From Lactobacillus paragasseri (GTDB taxonomy: Bacteria; Bacillota; Bacilli; Lactobacillales; Lactobacillaceae), in contig NZ_AP018549.1 of NCBI RefSeq assembly GCF_003584685.1, forward strand, positions 1,426,001 through 1,490,000: 64,000 nt of DNA, read 5' to 3'. Shown here in pieces: positions 28,038-37,530 of this stretch (positions are counted from its first letter, which is position 1; every line of letters begins with the position of its first letter). Below the pieces are notes generated by a model. The model did not search any database, was not told the DNA's origin, and saw nothing but the letters and a program-made list of their open reading frames with translations. A program made the translations under genes and the position numbers.

Positions 28038-28634
28038 CTACCTGCCTATCTTTTGTAATAAATCAGATAATCTTTTCTCTAAGTCATCTATTGTACCAGT
28101 ATTAGCTACCACATAGGTAGCTCTTTTTTCTTTTTCACTTAGTGGCATTTGATTATTTATTCTAACCAAAGCTTCTTCTTTAGTGAAATTATTTCGTTTC
28201 ATCAGACGTTTAACCTGCAGTTTTGGTGAAATAGAAATAACCAAAACGCCATCGCATAAGCTTTCAAAACCAGATTCAAATAGTAAAGGCACATCAACTA
28301 CAACTAATTTTTCTTGATTTAAACGGTATCGCTCCATTTGTTGTTTAATTTCCTGATGAACAAGTGGATGAGTTATCTCATTTAATTTTTTCAGCTTAGT
28401 TTTATCATTAAAAACTATTCCACCTAATTTATGACGATTAATTGTTTGATCATCATTAAGAATATTGCTGCCAAAATAATTAACTATTGCCTGATAACCC
28501 TTTTGGCCTACTTCCATTATCTGATGAGCAATTAAATCGGAGTCGATAATCGGAATATTTTGCTTTTCAAAAAATTCATCAGCTGTACTTTTACCACTGG
28601 CTATTCCGCCAGTTAATCCTAAAAAATATGTCAT
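28038..28634 (-). CDS. coaE: Dephospho-CoA kinase
   Basis: A 198-residue P-loop kinase with Walker A GLTGGIASGKST at the N-terminus and lid arginines around RLMKRNNFTKEEA. It performs the last step of coenzyme A synthesis. It overlaps mutM by 4 bp. Confidence 0.97.
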   Translation of the reverse strand: MTYFLGLTGGIASGKSTADEFFEKQNIPIIDSDLIAHQIMEVGQKGYQAIVNYFGSNILNDDQTINRHKLGGIVFNDKTKLKKLNEITHPLVHQEIKQQMERYRLNQEKLVVVDVPLLFESGFESLCDGVLVISISPKLQVKRLMKRNNFTKEEALVRINNQMPLSEKEKRATYVVANTGTIDDLEKRLSDLLQKIGR

Positions 28635-29461
28635 TTATATAGTACCTGACAATGCGGACAGAAAGTAGTTCCGCGTCCATTTACTTTGATCTTCTCTAAA
28701 ATAGTGCCGCACTTACTACACTCTTCACCAGCATGTCCATAAACCTGCAGCATCTTTTGATAACCACCAATTTGGCCATTAGCATCTAAATAAGTATGAA
28801 CAGTAGTTCCGCGTTCCTTAGTTGCTATAGCGATAGTACGGTTGATATTTTGATATAAATTCTTCACCTTATCAGCAGGAATAGCTTGAGCGCTACTTAG
28901 GGGATGAATTTTACTCTTCCAGAGTACTTCATCTACATAAATATTTCCTAAACCACACACAATTGTCTGATCCAATAAAGTGTTCTTTATATTCTTTTTC
29001 TTCCGGCTCAAAGCATTAATGAAATAGGTTAAGTTAAATTCAGCAGTATTAGGTTCAGGTCCAAGATGCCGAATTCCAGTCGTCTTTCTTTCAGTTCCTG
29101 TTTCAACTAAATGCATCCTACCGAATTTGCGCACATCATCATAACGTAAGGCAGTCCCATCAGTAAAAATAAATTCTACATGTTCATGCTTTCCCTTAGG
29201 TGTATCAGGACTAACTAAATGATATTTTCCTTCCATGCGCAAATGCGAAACCATTGTTAAGTCGCCATTGAACCTAAAGAGTAAATACTTGCCATAACGA
29301 TCAATTTTCAAAATCGTTTTATTTGTCAATTTTTTAATAAATTCAGCTGGATCGTTAACTATAATTTTAGGATACCAAATATTTATTTTAACAATTGTTT
29401 TTCCCTTTACTAAGGGAGTTAAAGTCCGTCTAACTGTCTCAACTTCTGGCATCTCTGGCAT
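28631..29461 (-). CDS. mutM: Formamidopyrimidine-DNA glycosylase (Fpg/MutM)
   Basis: A 276-residue Fpg. The N-terminus MPEMPEVETVRR supplies catalytic P2 and E3; GNIYVDEVLW is the helix-two-turns-helix; the C-terminal zinc finger has CSKCG and CPHC. It removes oxidised purines (8-oxoG). It is 15 bp downstream of polA. Confidence 0.97.
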   Translation of the reverse strand: MPEMPEVETVRRTLTPLVKGKTIVKINIWYPKIIVNDPAEFIKKLTNKTILKIDRYGKYLLFRFNGDLTMVSHLRMEGKYHLVSPDTPKGKHEHVEFIFTDGTALRYDDVRKFGRMHLVETGTERKTTGIRHLGPEPNTAEFNLTYFINALSRKKKNIKNTLLDQTIVCGLGNIYVDEVLWKSKIHPLSSAQAIPADKVKNLYQNINRTIAIATKERGTTVHTYLDANGQIGGYQKMLQVYGHAGEECSKCGTILEKIKVNGRGTTFCPHCQVLYK

Positions 29462-29476
29462 TAAATCACCTACTTT

Positions 29477-32137
29477 TTACTTAGCATCATACCAATTATG
29501 ACCCCAGTTAGAGTCAGCTATCAGTGGAACATCTAGTGTTACAGCTGACTGCATAACTTCTGGCACAATTTTCTTAATTGTATCTAATTCAACCTTAGGT
29601 ACATCAAAAATAAGCTCATCGTGTACTTGTAGAACCATTTTAGTCTTTAAATGCAATTCATCAAGTTTCTTTTGCATATTAATCATGGCAATTTTAATAA
29701 TATCAGCAGCTGAACCTTGAATAGGAGAATTAATTGCAGTTCTTTCAGCAAAGCTTCTAACGTTGAAATTTTTTGAATGAATATCTGGTAAATAGCGTCT
29801 TCTATGCATAATAGTTTCTGCATAGCCTTTTTCGCGAGCTTCCTTAATTGCCTTATCCATGTAATTCTTAATTTGCGGATATTGTTCAAAATAATTATCA
29901 ATAAATGTCTTTGCTTGTTTACGACTGATGCCTAAGTTCTTAGACAAACCATAATCAGAAATACCATAAACTATTCCAAAGTTGACCGCCTTAGCATGCC
30001 GACGCATTAACGGCGTTACTTCATCAGGTGAATCCAAATGGAAAATCTTCATTGCAGTGTGGGCATGAATATCGTAACCAGATTTAAATGCCTCCTGCAT
30101 ATGTTCATCCCCGGAAACATGTGCCAAAACTCTTAATTCAACCTGTGAGTAGTCGCAAGAAAAGATATAGCCGTCTTTAGTTGAAGGTACAAAAGCCTTC
30201 CTAATCTGTTTTCCTTCATCAGTTCTAGTTGGAATATTTTGTAAATTAGGATCAACCGATGAAAGACGACCTGTTGCAGTTAAAGTCTGTAAATAACGGG
30301 TATGAATTCTTCCATCTGGTTGAATACACTCGAGTAGTCCCTTAACGTAAGTATTTTGAATTTTAGCAATTTGACGATAATCTAAAATTTCCGAAACAAT
30401 TGGACTCTTCATTTTCAATTGCTCTAATACTTCAACAGAAGTTGAATAGCCAGTTTTGGTCTTTTTAATTGGTGGTAAGTTTAATTTTTCAAAAAGAATA
30501 TGACCTAGCTGTTTTGGCGAATTTAAATTAAATTCTTCACCAGCTTGTTGATAAATCTTATGTTCTAGTTCTTGTAATTTAAGTGCAAAGTCATTGCCTA
30601 ATTGATTTAAAACTGATGCTTCAACCTTAATTCCAGTAATTTCCATTTTAGCTAAGACAAAAGCAACTGGAATTTCAATTGTTTCATATAAATCATCTTG
30701 CTCATGATCTTTTAATTTCTCTAGAAGTGGCTGCTTTAACTTCTCAATTACAACGACTTTAGCTGCTAAATGTTCAAAGAACTCATCATCCTCAGGTACA
30801 GCTTTCTTTTTACCTTTACCATAAACTTCCAAGTCAGTTTTTACTGAATAATCGCCATATAAATGCGCTACTTCACCAAGATCGTTAGAATTATTCTCAT
30901 TATTAACTAAATAAGAAGCTAGAAGCATATCATAGTCTAATCCTTCTGCATCAATATCTAGCCGATGTAAACCTACATAGGTTCTTTTAATATCGAAAAC
31001 ATTTTTCTTAATCTTCTTATCTTCTAGCATTTGACGAAGTGGAGTTTCTTGCAGTAAAACCACATCTTTAGAAACATAGATTTTATCGCCAACTTTTAAT
31101 GAAAATCCTTCAAGTGGAGCTAAATGGTAGTTATCACCCAACATTGCTAGATAAAATGTTACTTCTTTTTCATTAGTTTTACCTAGTTCAGTGATATTTT
31201 CTTTTGTCAGCTCTTGATACTCGTACTTCTCGCTTTCTTGCTTGTCAGCACTCACTCCACTTACGCCTAACTCAGCTAAAAACTTCTTAAATCCTAATCT
31301 TTCATATAAATTACGTAAGTCTTCAATATTAGGTTTTTCCAGCTTAGTATCAGCAAGGGTCACTTCTACTGGAGAATCACGATCAATTGTGGCCAGTTTT
31401 TTAGCTAAAAAAGCCTTATCTTTATCATTAATTAAGTTCTCTTTTAACTTGGATTTTTTCATTTCATCCACATGTTCATAAAGTTTTTCAACAGAACCAT
31501 ACTTCTGAATTAAACGTGAAGCTGTCTTCGGACCAACTTTCGTTACACCTGGATAATTATCAGAATTATCTCCCATCAGAGCTTTCATATCAATAAATTC
31601 AGTTGGAATTACGCCATTAACTTCTTTCATATGTTCTGGCGTATATGCCTCAGTATCACCAACTCCATTCTTAGTTATTAAAACCGTGGTTTTATCAGAA
31701 GCAAGCTGTGTTAAATCACGATCCCCAGTTACAATATCAACAGTATAACCAGCTTCTTCTCCCATTTTAGAAAGTGTGCCAATAATATCGTCTGCTTCAT
31801 AATTCTTTAGTTCATAGCTCTTAATACCTAAGTCTTTAAGCATTTCACGAATTACAGGCAGTTGCTCTGATAATTCACTTGGAGTTTTTTGTCGACCACC
31901 TTTATAGTCTTGATACATTTTAGTTCTAAAAGTAACTTTCCCTGCATCAAAAGCAACTAATACATTGCTTGGATCAGTCTGCTTCATAATCGCATCAAGC
32001 ATATTTTTAAAAGTAAAAATTGCATTTGTATGCAAACCATCTGGGCTAGTAAAGCGATCCAGCTGACGGTACAAAGCATAAAAGGCACGAAAGGCCACAG
32101 AGTTACCGTCAATTAAAAGTAATTTCTTTTGTGCCAT
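29477..32137 (-). CDS. polA: DNA polymerase I
   Basis: An 886-residue Pol I with 5'-3' exonuclease domain (~1-290; acidic residues in LLIDGNSVAFRAF, GDNSDNYPGV), degenerate 3'-5' exonuclease domain (~300-470) and family A polymerase (~475-886; SCDYSQVELRVLAH, RRHAKAVNFGIVYG, LQVHDELIFDVP). The usual first proofreading Asp/Glu motif is replaced around VTFYLAMLGDNY, so proofreading is probably absent, as in Bacillus Pol I. First gene of polA-mutM-coaE-nrdR-dnaB-dnaI. Confidence 0.97.
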   Translation of the reverse strand: MAQKKLLLIDGNSVAFRAFYALYRQLDRFTSPDGLHTNAIFTFKNMLDAIMKQTDPSNVLVAFDAGKVTFRTKMYQDYKGGRQKTPSELSEQLPVIREMLKDLGIKSYELKNYEADDIIGTLSKMGEEAGYTVDIVTGDRDLTQLASDKTTVLITKNGVGDTEAYTPEHMKEVNGVIPTEFIDMKALMGDNSDNYPGVTKVGPKTASRLIQKYGSVEKLYEHVDEMKKSKLKENLINDKDKAFLAKKLATIDRDSPVEVTLADTKLEKPNIEDLRNLYERLGFKKFLAELGVSGVSADKQESEKYEYQELTKENITELGKTNEKEVTFYLAMLGDNYHLAPLEGFSLKVGDKIYVSKDVVLLQETPLRQMLEDKKIKKNVFDIKRTYVGLHRLDIDAEGLDYDMLLASYLVNNENNSNDLGEVAHLYGDYSVKTDLEVYGKGKKKAVPEDDEFFEHLAAKVVVIEKLKQPLLEKLKDHEQDDLYETIEIPVAFVLAKMEITGIKVEASVLNQLGNDFALKLQELEHKIYQQAGEEFNLNSPKQLGHILFEKLNLPPIKKTKTGYSTSVEVLEQLKMKSPIVSEILDYRQIAKIQNTYVKGLLECIQPDGRIHTRYLQTLTATGRLSSVDPNLQNIPTRTDEGKQIRKAFVPSTKDGYIFSCDYSQVELRVLAHVSGDEHMQEAFKSGYDIHAHTAMKIFHLDSPDEVTPLMRRHAKAVNFGIVYGISDYGLSKNLGISRKQAKTFIDNYFEQYPQIKNYMDKAIKEAREKGYAETIMHRRRYLPDIHSKNFNVRSFAERTAINSPIQGSAADIIKIAMINMQKKLDELHLKTKMVLQVHDELIFDVPKVELDTIKKIVPEVMQSAVTLDVPLIADSNWGHNWYDAK

Positions 32138-32152
32138 CTTTTTCTCCTTAAA

Positions 32153-32196
32153 TAAAAAACTGTCAAATAGTCTCTTACCTATTTTAGCAGTTTTTC
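32153..32196 (-). terminator. Terminator after diaminopropionate ammonia-lyase gene
   Basis: Minus-strand stem AAAACTG-C-TAAAATAG / CTATTTGA-CAGTTTT with one or two mismatches and a following run of six T, 40 bp after the stop codon at 32239. Confidence 0.75.
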
Positions 32197-32238
32197 TTAC
32201 ATGATTTAATTATCTACATTTGTTTTGAACTTTAAATC

Positions 32239-33420
32239 CTAAAATGGATTGTTTTCGTCAACAATTTTATGGTAATTATCAGGATCAGTATTACCTTCTG
32301 TACTTAAAACAATAATGCGTGAATTTTGGTCAAGACCTAATTCGGCGCGATCCTTGGCTAAAACTGGATTAGATAAAATTTCATAAACATAGGCAAAACC
32401 AGCAGCACCAGATTCACCAGAAACGACTTTAGGATCTCCTTCAAGAGGATGACCTAAACGTGCCATTCCTTCTGCATCAACGTCTTCACTCAATGTTCCA
32501 TAAAACTTTGCACTATCACGAATTATTGGCCATGCAGTGATACTTGGAGTCTGACAGTTTAAGCCAGCCATCATTGTCTTAGTTAGTCCCTCTAAGTGGT
32601 GACGCTTACCATCAGCTTTTTGAGCTGAGAGATAGTAACAAGCTACTGTCTCAGGTTCAACAATTGTAATGACTGGTAATTCTTCAGGTTTCATTCTTTC
32701 TTCTAAACCTAAAATAATCCCAGCTGCAAGAGAACCCACACCAGCTTGTAAAAAGATATGAGTTGGTTTTTCTTTCATTTGATGTAAAAATTCATCAACA
32801 ATTAAGCCATAGCCCTTAATAATCCAACCTGGGATCTTCTCATAGCCTTCCCATGCAGTATCTTGAATCATAATTCCATTAGGATCTTTTTCGCAGAGTT
32901 CTTTAACTTCTTTGACGGTATTGTCATAATTTTTATCAGTAATCTCAACTTCTGTATTTTGAATCTTGCGGATATGATCAGCACGAATTTCTTTTGAGCC
33001 TTTAGGCATCTTGATTACTGCATGAGTTCCAAGCTTACTTGCTGCCCAAGCAATTCCACGTCCGTGATTACCATCAGTAGCAGTATAGAAAGTAATTTTT
33101 TCTGCTACCTTTCTAACCTCAGGCTTCATTAATTCATTATATGTAAGCTTATCTACATCAAGACCAGCTCTTTCAGCAATGCAGCAAGCCATAGCATAAA
33201 GACCACCTGCACCTTTAAAAGAATTAATGCCAAAGCGACTACTTTCATCTTTAACAGCAATTTCTGCAACATTTAAGTGCTTGGCCAAATTAGTCAAATC
33301 TTTAAGTTCAGTTGGCTTGTAATAATGAACTGAATTAAAGAAAGTCTCTACTTCATGGTCATCTTTTAACTCTGGAGCTTTAAATGAGAAAGGTGACTTT
33401 AATAACTGAATATTTTTCAT
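32239..33420 (-). CDS. dpaL: Diaminopropionate ammonia-lyase (PLP enzyme)
   Basis: A 393-residue fold-type II PLP enzyme matching DpaL/YgeX throughout. The PLP lysine is K69 in INSFKGAGG and the second catalytic residue of this family, D116, is in TATDGNHGRG; a glycine-rich phosphate loop lies at QAGVGSLAAG. The enzyme splits 2,3-diaminopropionate to pyruvate and ammonia and can act on serine isomers. It is a single gene with its own terminator, and nothing adjacent suggests the source of diaminopropionate. Confidence 0.92.
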   Translation of the reverse strand: MKNIQLLKSPFSFKAPELKDDHEVETFFNSVHYYKPTELKDLTNLAKHLNVAEIAVKDESSRFGINSFKGAGGLYAMACCIAERAGLDVDKLTYNELMKPEVRKVAEKITFYTATDGNHGRGIAWAASKLGTHAVIKMPKGSKEIRADHIRKIQNTEVEITDKNYDNTVKEVKELCEKDPNGIMIQDTAWEGYEKIPGWIIKGYGLIVDEFLHQMKEKPTHIFLQAGVGSLAAGIILGLEERMKPEELPVITIVEPETVACYYLSAQKADGKRHHLEGLTKTMMAGLNCQTPSITAWPIIRDSAKFYGTLSEDVDAEGMARLGHPLEGDPKVVSGESGAAGFAYVYEILSNPVLAKDRAELGLDQNSRIIVLSTEGNTDPDNYHKIVDENNPF

Positions 33421-33482
33421 AATTACACCTCATAAACGTTAACTAATAACTTTAAGTCCAGTTTATCATTCTTTATTTACGC

Positions 33483-34877
33483 TTAATCATTTTTATTGTG
33501 TGCTTGAGTATATTTCATAAAAATAGCAATGATGACTAACACGAGGACTAATAAAAAAATATAAGCTAAATGGGTACCATGAGCAGTAGGAATTGTGCCT
33601 TTTGATCCAGCATTTCTTTGCGCAAATGCCACAAAAGCAGCAGTTATTGACGTACCAACCGCACCAGCAAATTCTTGCAAAGTATTCAAAATTGCATTTC
33701 CTTGGGTTACTTCACTTTTTTCAAGATGATCTAGCGCATCTGTCATAACGCATCCCATCATCATTCCCATTCCACCCATATAAAAGATGTAAATAAATAG
33801 AATAAGAAAATTACTTAAATTACTTGTGAAAATAGTAAAAATAAGCAATTCTAACAACATAAAGCTAGAACCAATTAAAATCGGTCTTCTTGCACCATAT
33901 CGATCAAGTAAACTCCCACCAAATGGAGCTAAAAATGCACCAGCAAATCCTGCTGGTAAAACAACTAATCCAGCAATCAAAGCGGAACTGCCATTAACTA
34001 ATTGAATATAGTTTGGTAATAAAAATGCATTTCCTAATGAAATAATCTGAATTAAGAAAAATCCAACAGCGTGAGCAGCAAAAAACTTATTTTTAAACAA
34101 ATTTAAATCTAAAACTGGGTCGTTAATTCTATTTGACCGATAAACTAACAATCCCAAAGAAATTAAAGCAATTAAAATAGCTCCTAAACAATTGAAGGCA
34201 AAATAATTTCCAGTGCTTAAATTGCTAAATCCTAAAATCATTCCAATAAAAAAGACTGCGATTAATAGAATACTTAAAAGGTCAAATTTAACCTCTCTCA
34301 GTTGTGATTTTTGTCTAATTCCTCCAATTCCAAATACCAATGAAATCAAGATAAAGGGAATCATAATATAAAAGATCCAGCGCCAACCTAAGTGAGTTAC
34401 AACGAGACCACCAAAAGTTGGCCCTAAAGCTGGTGCAATCCCAGTAATCATATTTCCAACGCCCATCATTACGCCAACTCGACTTTTTGGAACTTGCTCC
34501 ATAATGATATTAAACATTAAAGGAAGAGCAATCCCAGTTCCTAGTCCTTCAACAATTCGACCAATTAATAAAAATTCAAAATTAGGTGCACAGGCACCAA
34601 TAATTAAACCACTTAAATATAATAAATTAGCTGTAATAAACAGCTTTTTTGTTTTAAAGTGCGCCTTTAAATTTGCTGATAAAGGTACAATGATCGAAAT
34701 AGTTAACAAATAAATTGATGTCAGCCACTGAACTGTATTAGTAGCTAAATTAAATTCTTTCATTAAAGTTGGAAAGGCAATATTCATTGAAGTCTCAATA
34801 ATTACCCCACTAAAGGAGAGGATGCCCGTCGCAAAAATTGCTGCAAGTACATGCTTAGGAATTTTTTCCTTAGTCAT
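33483..34877 (-). CDS. MFS multidrug efflux transporter (DHA2/EmrB-QacA type)
   Basis: A 464-residue protein with about 14 membrane helices. Motif A appears as LSANLKAHFKTKKLF (variant), and motif C-like GIAPALGPTFGG in helix 5 marks a drug:proton antiporter. It overlaps the upstream MarR-family gene by 8 bp, so the repressor probably controls it. Substrate unknown. Confidence 0.92.
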   Translation of the reverse strand: MTKEKIPKHVLAAIFATGILSFSGVIIETSMNIAFPTLMKEFNLATNTVQWLTSIYLLTISIIVPLSANLKAHFKTKKLFITANLLYLSGLIIGACAPNFEFLLIGRIVEGLGTGIALPLMFNIIMEQVPKSRVGVMMGVGNMITGIAPALGPTFGGLVVTHLGWRWIFYIMIPFILISLVFGIGGIRQKSQLREVKFDLLSILLIAVFFIGMILGFSNLSTGNYFAFNCLGAILIALISLGLLVYRSNRINDPVLDLNLFKNKFFAAHAVGFFLIQIISLGNAFLLPNYIQLVNGSSALIAGLVVLPAGFAGAFLAPFGGSLLDRYGARRPILIGSSFMLLELLIFTIFTSNLSNFLILFIYIFYMGGMGMMMGCVMTDALDHLEKSEVTQGNAILNTLQEFAGAVGTSITAAFVAFAQRNAGSKGTIPTAHGTHLAYIFLLVLVLVIIAIFMKYTQAHNKND

Positions 34878-35292
34878 TTGCTTTTCCCTCCTTTATGCCC
34901 CTTAGAAACGCTGTAATGGTATTTACATCTTTCATCGATAAATTGTCTAAAACTTCTTCATTATCTTGTTTCATATACTGCCTAATTTTAGGCACTATTT
35001 TTAAAGCAGATTCGGTTAATTGCGCCTGCTTTTTTCTTTTGTCTTTAGGATCATCAACTCTAACAATTAATCCACGTTTCTCCATCCGTTGCAACATGAT
35101 TGTAGTTGTTGATCGTTTAATATTAAATTCATGTTCAATTTCATTTTGCGAAGCAAGATTGTTTTGATGATTAGATAAGAAATCAATTACTGACATTTGC
35201 ACGCCCGTTACGCCTAAACTATTAGCAAAGTTTTCACGTTCACGATCAATTTGAGTAGTTGCTTGTTTAATTAATTTTTTCAGTGTCTCCAT
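34870..35292 (-). CDS. MarR-family transcriptional regulator
   Basis: A 140-residue winged-helix protein. The recognition region NEIEHEFNIKRSTTTIMLQRMEKRG (split: EFNIKRSTTTIML, QRMEKRGLI) and wing VDDPKDKRKKQ are clear. It heads an operon with the efflux transporter and likely represses it through the inverted repeat at its promoter. Confidence 0.93.
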   Translation of the reverse strand: METLKKLIKQATTQIDRERENFANSLGVTGVQMSVIDFLSNHQNNLASQNEIEHEFNIKRSTTTIMLQRMEKRGLIVRVDDPKDKRKKQAQLTESALKIVPKIRQYMKQDNEEVLDNLSMKDVNTITAFLRGIKEGKAND

Positions 35293-35310
35293 ATTTATCT
35301 CCTTAATTTA

Positions 35311-35358
35311 GTTAGCTGTCTAACAAATATATTATAAAATAAAATTGTTAGATATCAA
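35311..35358 (-). promoter_or_regulatory. Promoter and MarR-type operator of the efflux operon
   Basis: Minus strand TTGATA (35353-35358), 16-bp spacer, TATAAT (35331-35336). Just downstream, across the expected start site, GTTAG-CTGT-CTAAC (35311-35324) is a perfect 5-bp inverted repeat. TTGTTAG recurs in the spacer (complement at 35345-35351). Binding there would block transcription. Confidence 0.65.
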
Positions 35359-35373
35359 ACATATTTCAAAAGA

Positions 35374-35414
35374 TAAAAAAAGAATCACATTGTCCGCTAT
35401 CAATGTGATTCCTT
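35374..35414 (-). terminator. Terminator of the mannose-class PTS operon
   Basis: GAATCACATTG, 8-nt loop, CAATGTGATTC; on the minus strand it is followed by a run of seven T. It lies 45 bp after the last gene of the PTS operon. Confidence 0.85.
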
Positions 35415-35458
35415 TAAGTAAGTATCTAAGTAAAAATTTTATACGGGGGAAAAGGTTT

Positions 35459-35767
35459 TTATTTAGATTCTACATTTTTCGTGAAAAAAGTTACTTTTTG
35501 TTGATAATCATCTATCAACAAGTTTAAATTCTGTCGACCCTTCCATTGTCCATAGCCAAAGATCGACATACCTAAAGCTCCTAAAACAAAGAGAACTATA
35601 CCAGTAATAAACAACCAAAGAGTTTTTGCATGGTAGTAATAGATTAAAACAACTCCGATTGTACTAATCATAAAAAACAAATTAAACCAAGACTTCAAAT
35701 TCTTTAACATCTTTTTTTGATAATTAACTTCGTTGACATAGCCTTTTTTTAATTCTTCAATTGTCAT
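35459..35767 (-). CDS. Small two-helix membrane protein of PTS operon (LevX position)
   Basis: A 102-residue protein with two membrane helices (~27-46 and ~51-72) and charged ends. I do not recognise a defined family. It is 24 bp after the IID gene and before the terminator, so it is the last gene of the PTS operon. S. mutans levDEFG is followed by an uncharacterised gene, levX, in the same place; homology was not tested. The more common DUF956 gene of man operons is not present. Confidence 0.75.
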   Translation of the reverse strand: MTIEELKKGYVNEVNYQKKMLKNLKSWFNLFFMISTIGVVLIYYYHAKTLWLFITGIVLFVLGALGMSIFGYGQWKGRQNLNLLIDDYQQKVTFFTKNVESK

Positions 35768-35791
35768 TACTAATCCCCTCCGAGCTTTTAA

Positions 35792-36628
35792 TTAGTATGA
35801 TAAACCTGGGTTGAAGAAACCAACTAATACACCTAAGAAGGCAACTCCAATTAAAATGATCATCGTCCAAATAGCTGAAACATGCTTTTTAGCCATTAAC
35901 CACCAACATAAGAAGGTAACAATAACAGTAAGCAAACCAGGATAAATATTATCAAGTTGCTTTTGCAAATCCATAAATACACGACCACTTGAGTCACGTA
36001 GTTTCAATGAAGTCGTTACACTTACCCAGCTTGCAAGAACACCACCAACTACCATTCCACCGACAATGGAAATAGCTTTACGAATTGCCTTACCTTGAGT
36101 ACCAACTAAGATATCAACAGCTTTATCACCTAATTTATATCCACGGAAGTATAAGAAACGTTGACCAAAGTAAGCAATTAAACTCCAAGCAATAATGTAG
36201 AAAATTGCACCAACTGGTGAACCATTTCTAGACATACCAAGGGCAATACCCAAAAGGATAGGAATTAAAGTACCATCAATTAATGAATCACCGATACCTG
36301 CAATTGGTCCCATCAAACCAGCACGCATATCATTGATAGTTTCGCCGTCAATCCCCTTACCATTTGCACGAGCTTCTTCCAAACTAGCTGTCGTACCAAT
36401 AATAACTGAACCTAACATTGGGTTAGTGTTAAAGAATGCGGTATATGCATGAATATTTTCTTGTTGCTTTTTCTTATCAGGATATAGTTCCTTAATAATT
36501 GGCAACATTGAAGCTAAATAACCAAATGTCTGCATTTGTTCTTGAGAGAAACAAGTTAATGCTCCCCAGAACCATAAGTTAAAGGATTTATTTAAAGTCT
36601 TTTGACTAATCTTTTTCTTATCCATCAT
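35792..36628 (-). CDS. PTS mannose/fructose/sorbose family IID component
   Basis: A 278-residue IID. Conserved LNKSFNLWFWGALTCFSQEQMQ at the start (seen as SFNLWFWGALTCFSQ), NTNPMLGSVIIG, and AGIGDSLIDGTLIPIL. C-terminal helices complete the membrane part. With IIC it forms the sugar channel. The start overlaps the IIC stop by one base. LevG-like by position. Confidence 0.95.
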   Translation of the reverse strand: MMDKKKISQKTLNKSFNLWFWGALTCFSQEQMQTFGYLASMLPIIKELYPDKKKQQENIHAYTAFFNTNPMLGSVIIGTTASLEEARANGKGIDGETINDMRAGLMGPIAGIGDSLIDGTLIPILLGIALGMSRNGSPVGAIFYIIAWSLIAYFGQRFLYFRGYKLGDKAVDILVGTQGKAIRKAISIVGGMVVGGVLASWVSVTTSLKLRDSSGRVFMDLQKQLDNIYPGLLTVIVTFLCWWLMAKKHVSAIWTMIILIGVAFLGVLVGFFNPGLSY

Positions 36629-37488
36629 TAAATATCCTCGTCTTCCTCATCGTCATCATCTACTGGTGTATTCGTATTAGCAGCTACTGGAGTAGTCTTA
36701 CCCTTGCTCATTTCAATTTCGTACATAATTACGGCGAAGAGTAAAGATACTACAGTAATTGATACCAAGTTTAACTTTAATGAAGCAGCTAATGTAAAAC
36801 CAACTAAGAATGGAATAAAGTCTACTGACTTATTAACAATCTGACGAAGTAAAATAGCAATACCAACACATGGAAGCATAGCACCTACAGTGAACAAGGT
36901 TTTCATTGGAATACCATCCATTGGAAGTGCGTTACGTAAAGCAGTAACACCTTGTGCTCCAAAGTGAGTCATTAAAACTGTTGGCAAGAATGAAAAGATT
37001 AAGTGAGAAACCCATGGCCAACCAAAGTTAACTGCGTATAATCTATCTAATTTATTGTTTTCAATATCTTTCCAACCAAATGATTGCCAAACCAAGTTAA
37101 GGAATGCAACTGAGTAGAACAAAACTGAACCGATAGTACCAACTAAAGTACCTAATGATTTAGCCATGTTAGCTGCTTGGCTACTGAAAGGACTTAAACC
37201 TCTAGAACTAATCGCAACCATTGCTAAAGGAATACCAATATAAGAAATAGCACGTACATCGGCTGAAACAGTACCACCTGGAGTTACCAAGGCAATGTAA
37301 ACAAGCTGTGTAGCCACACCACAGGCAATACCTAATGGAACATTCCCCATTACGAGTCCACAAATTAATCCTCCGACTAATGGACGACCAATCATATAAT
37401 TACCAATGGCTTGTCCAGCCATACAAGAGTTTGAACATAAACATGCTAGCAAGCCAAAAATACAAGCTTGTAACCAACTTATAGTCAT
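36628..37488 (-). CDS. PTS mannose/fructose/sorbose family IIC component
   Basis: A 286-residue IIC with about eight hydrophobic segments and the family stretch GRPLVGGLICGLVMGNVPLG near the N-terminus. The C-terminus is a strongly acidic tail (PVDDDDEEDEDI), which is unusual. It lies 42 bp after IIB. LevF-like by position. Confidence 0.94.
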   Translation of the reverse strand: MTISWLQACIFGLLACLCSNSCMAGQAIGNYMIGRPLVGGLICGLVMGNVPLGIACGVATQLVYIALVTPGGTVSADVRAISYIGIPLAMVAISSRGLSPFSSQAANMAKSLGTLVGTIGSVLFYSVAFLNLVWQSFGWKDIENNKLDRLYAVNFGWPWVSHLIFSFLPTVLMTHFGAQGVTALRNALPMDGIPMKTLFTVGAMLPCVGIAILLRQIVNKSVDFIPFLVGFTLAASLKLNLVSITVVSLLFAVIMYEIEMSKGKTTPVAANTNTPVDDDDEEDEDI

Positions 37489-37530
37489 TTTTCTACCTCT
37501 TTTACTTTTATCTATACTTATAAATTATTT

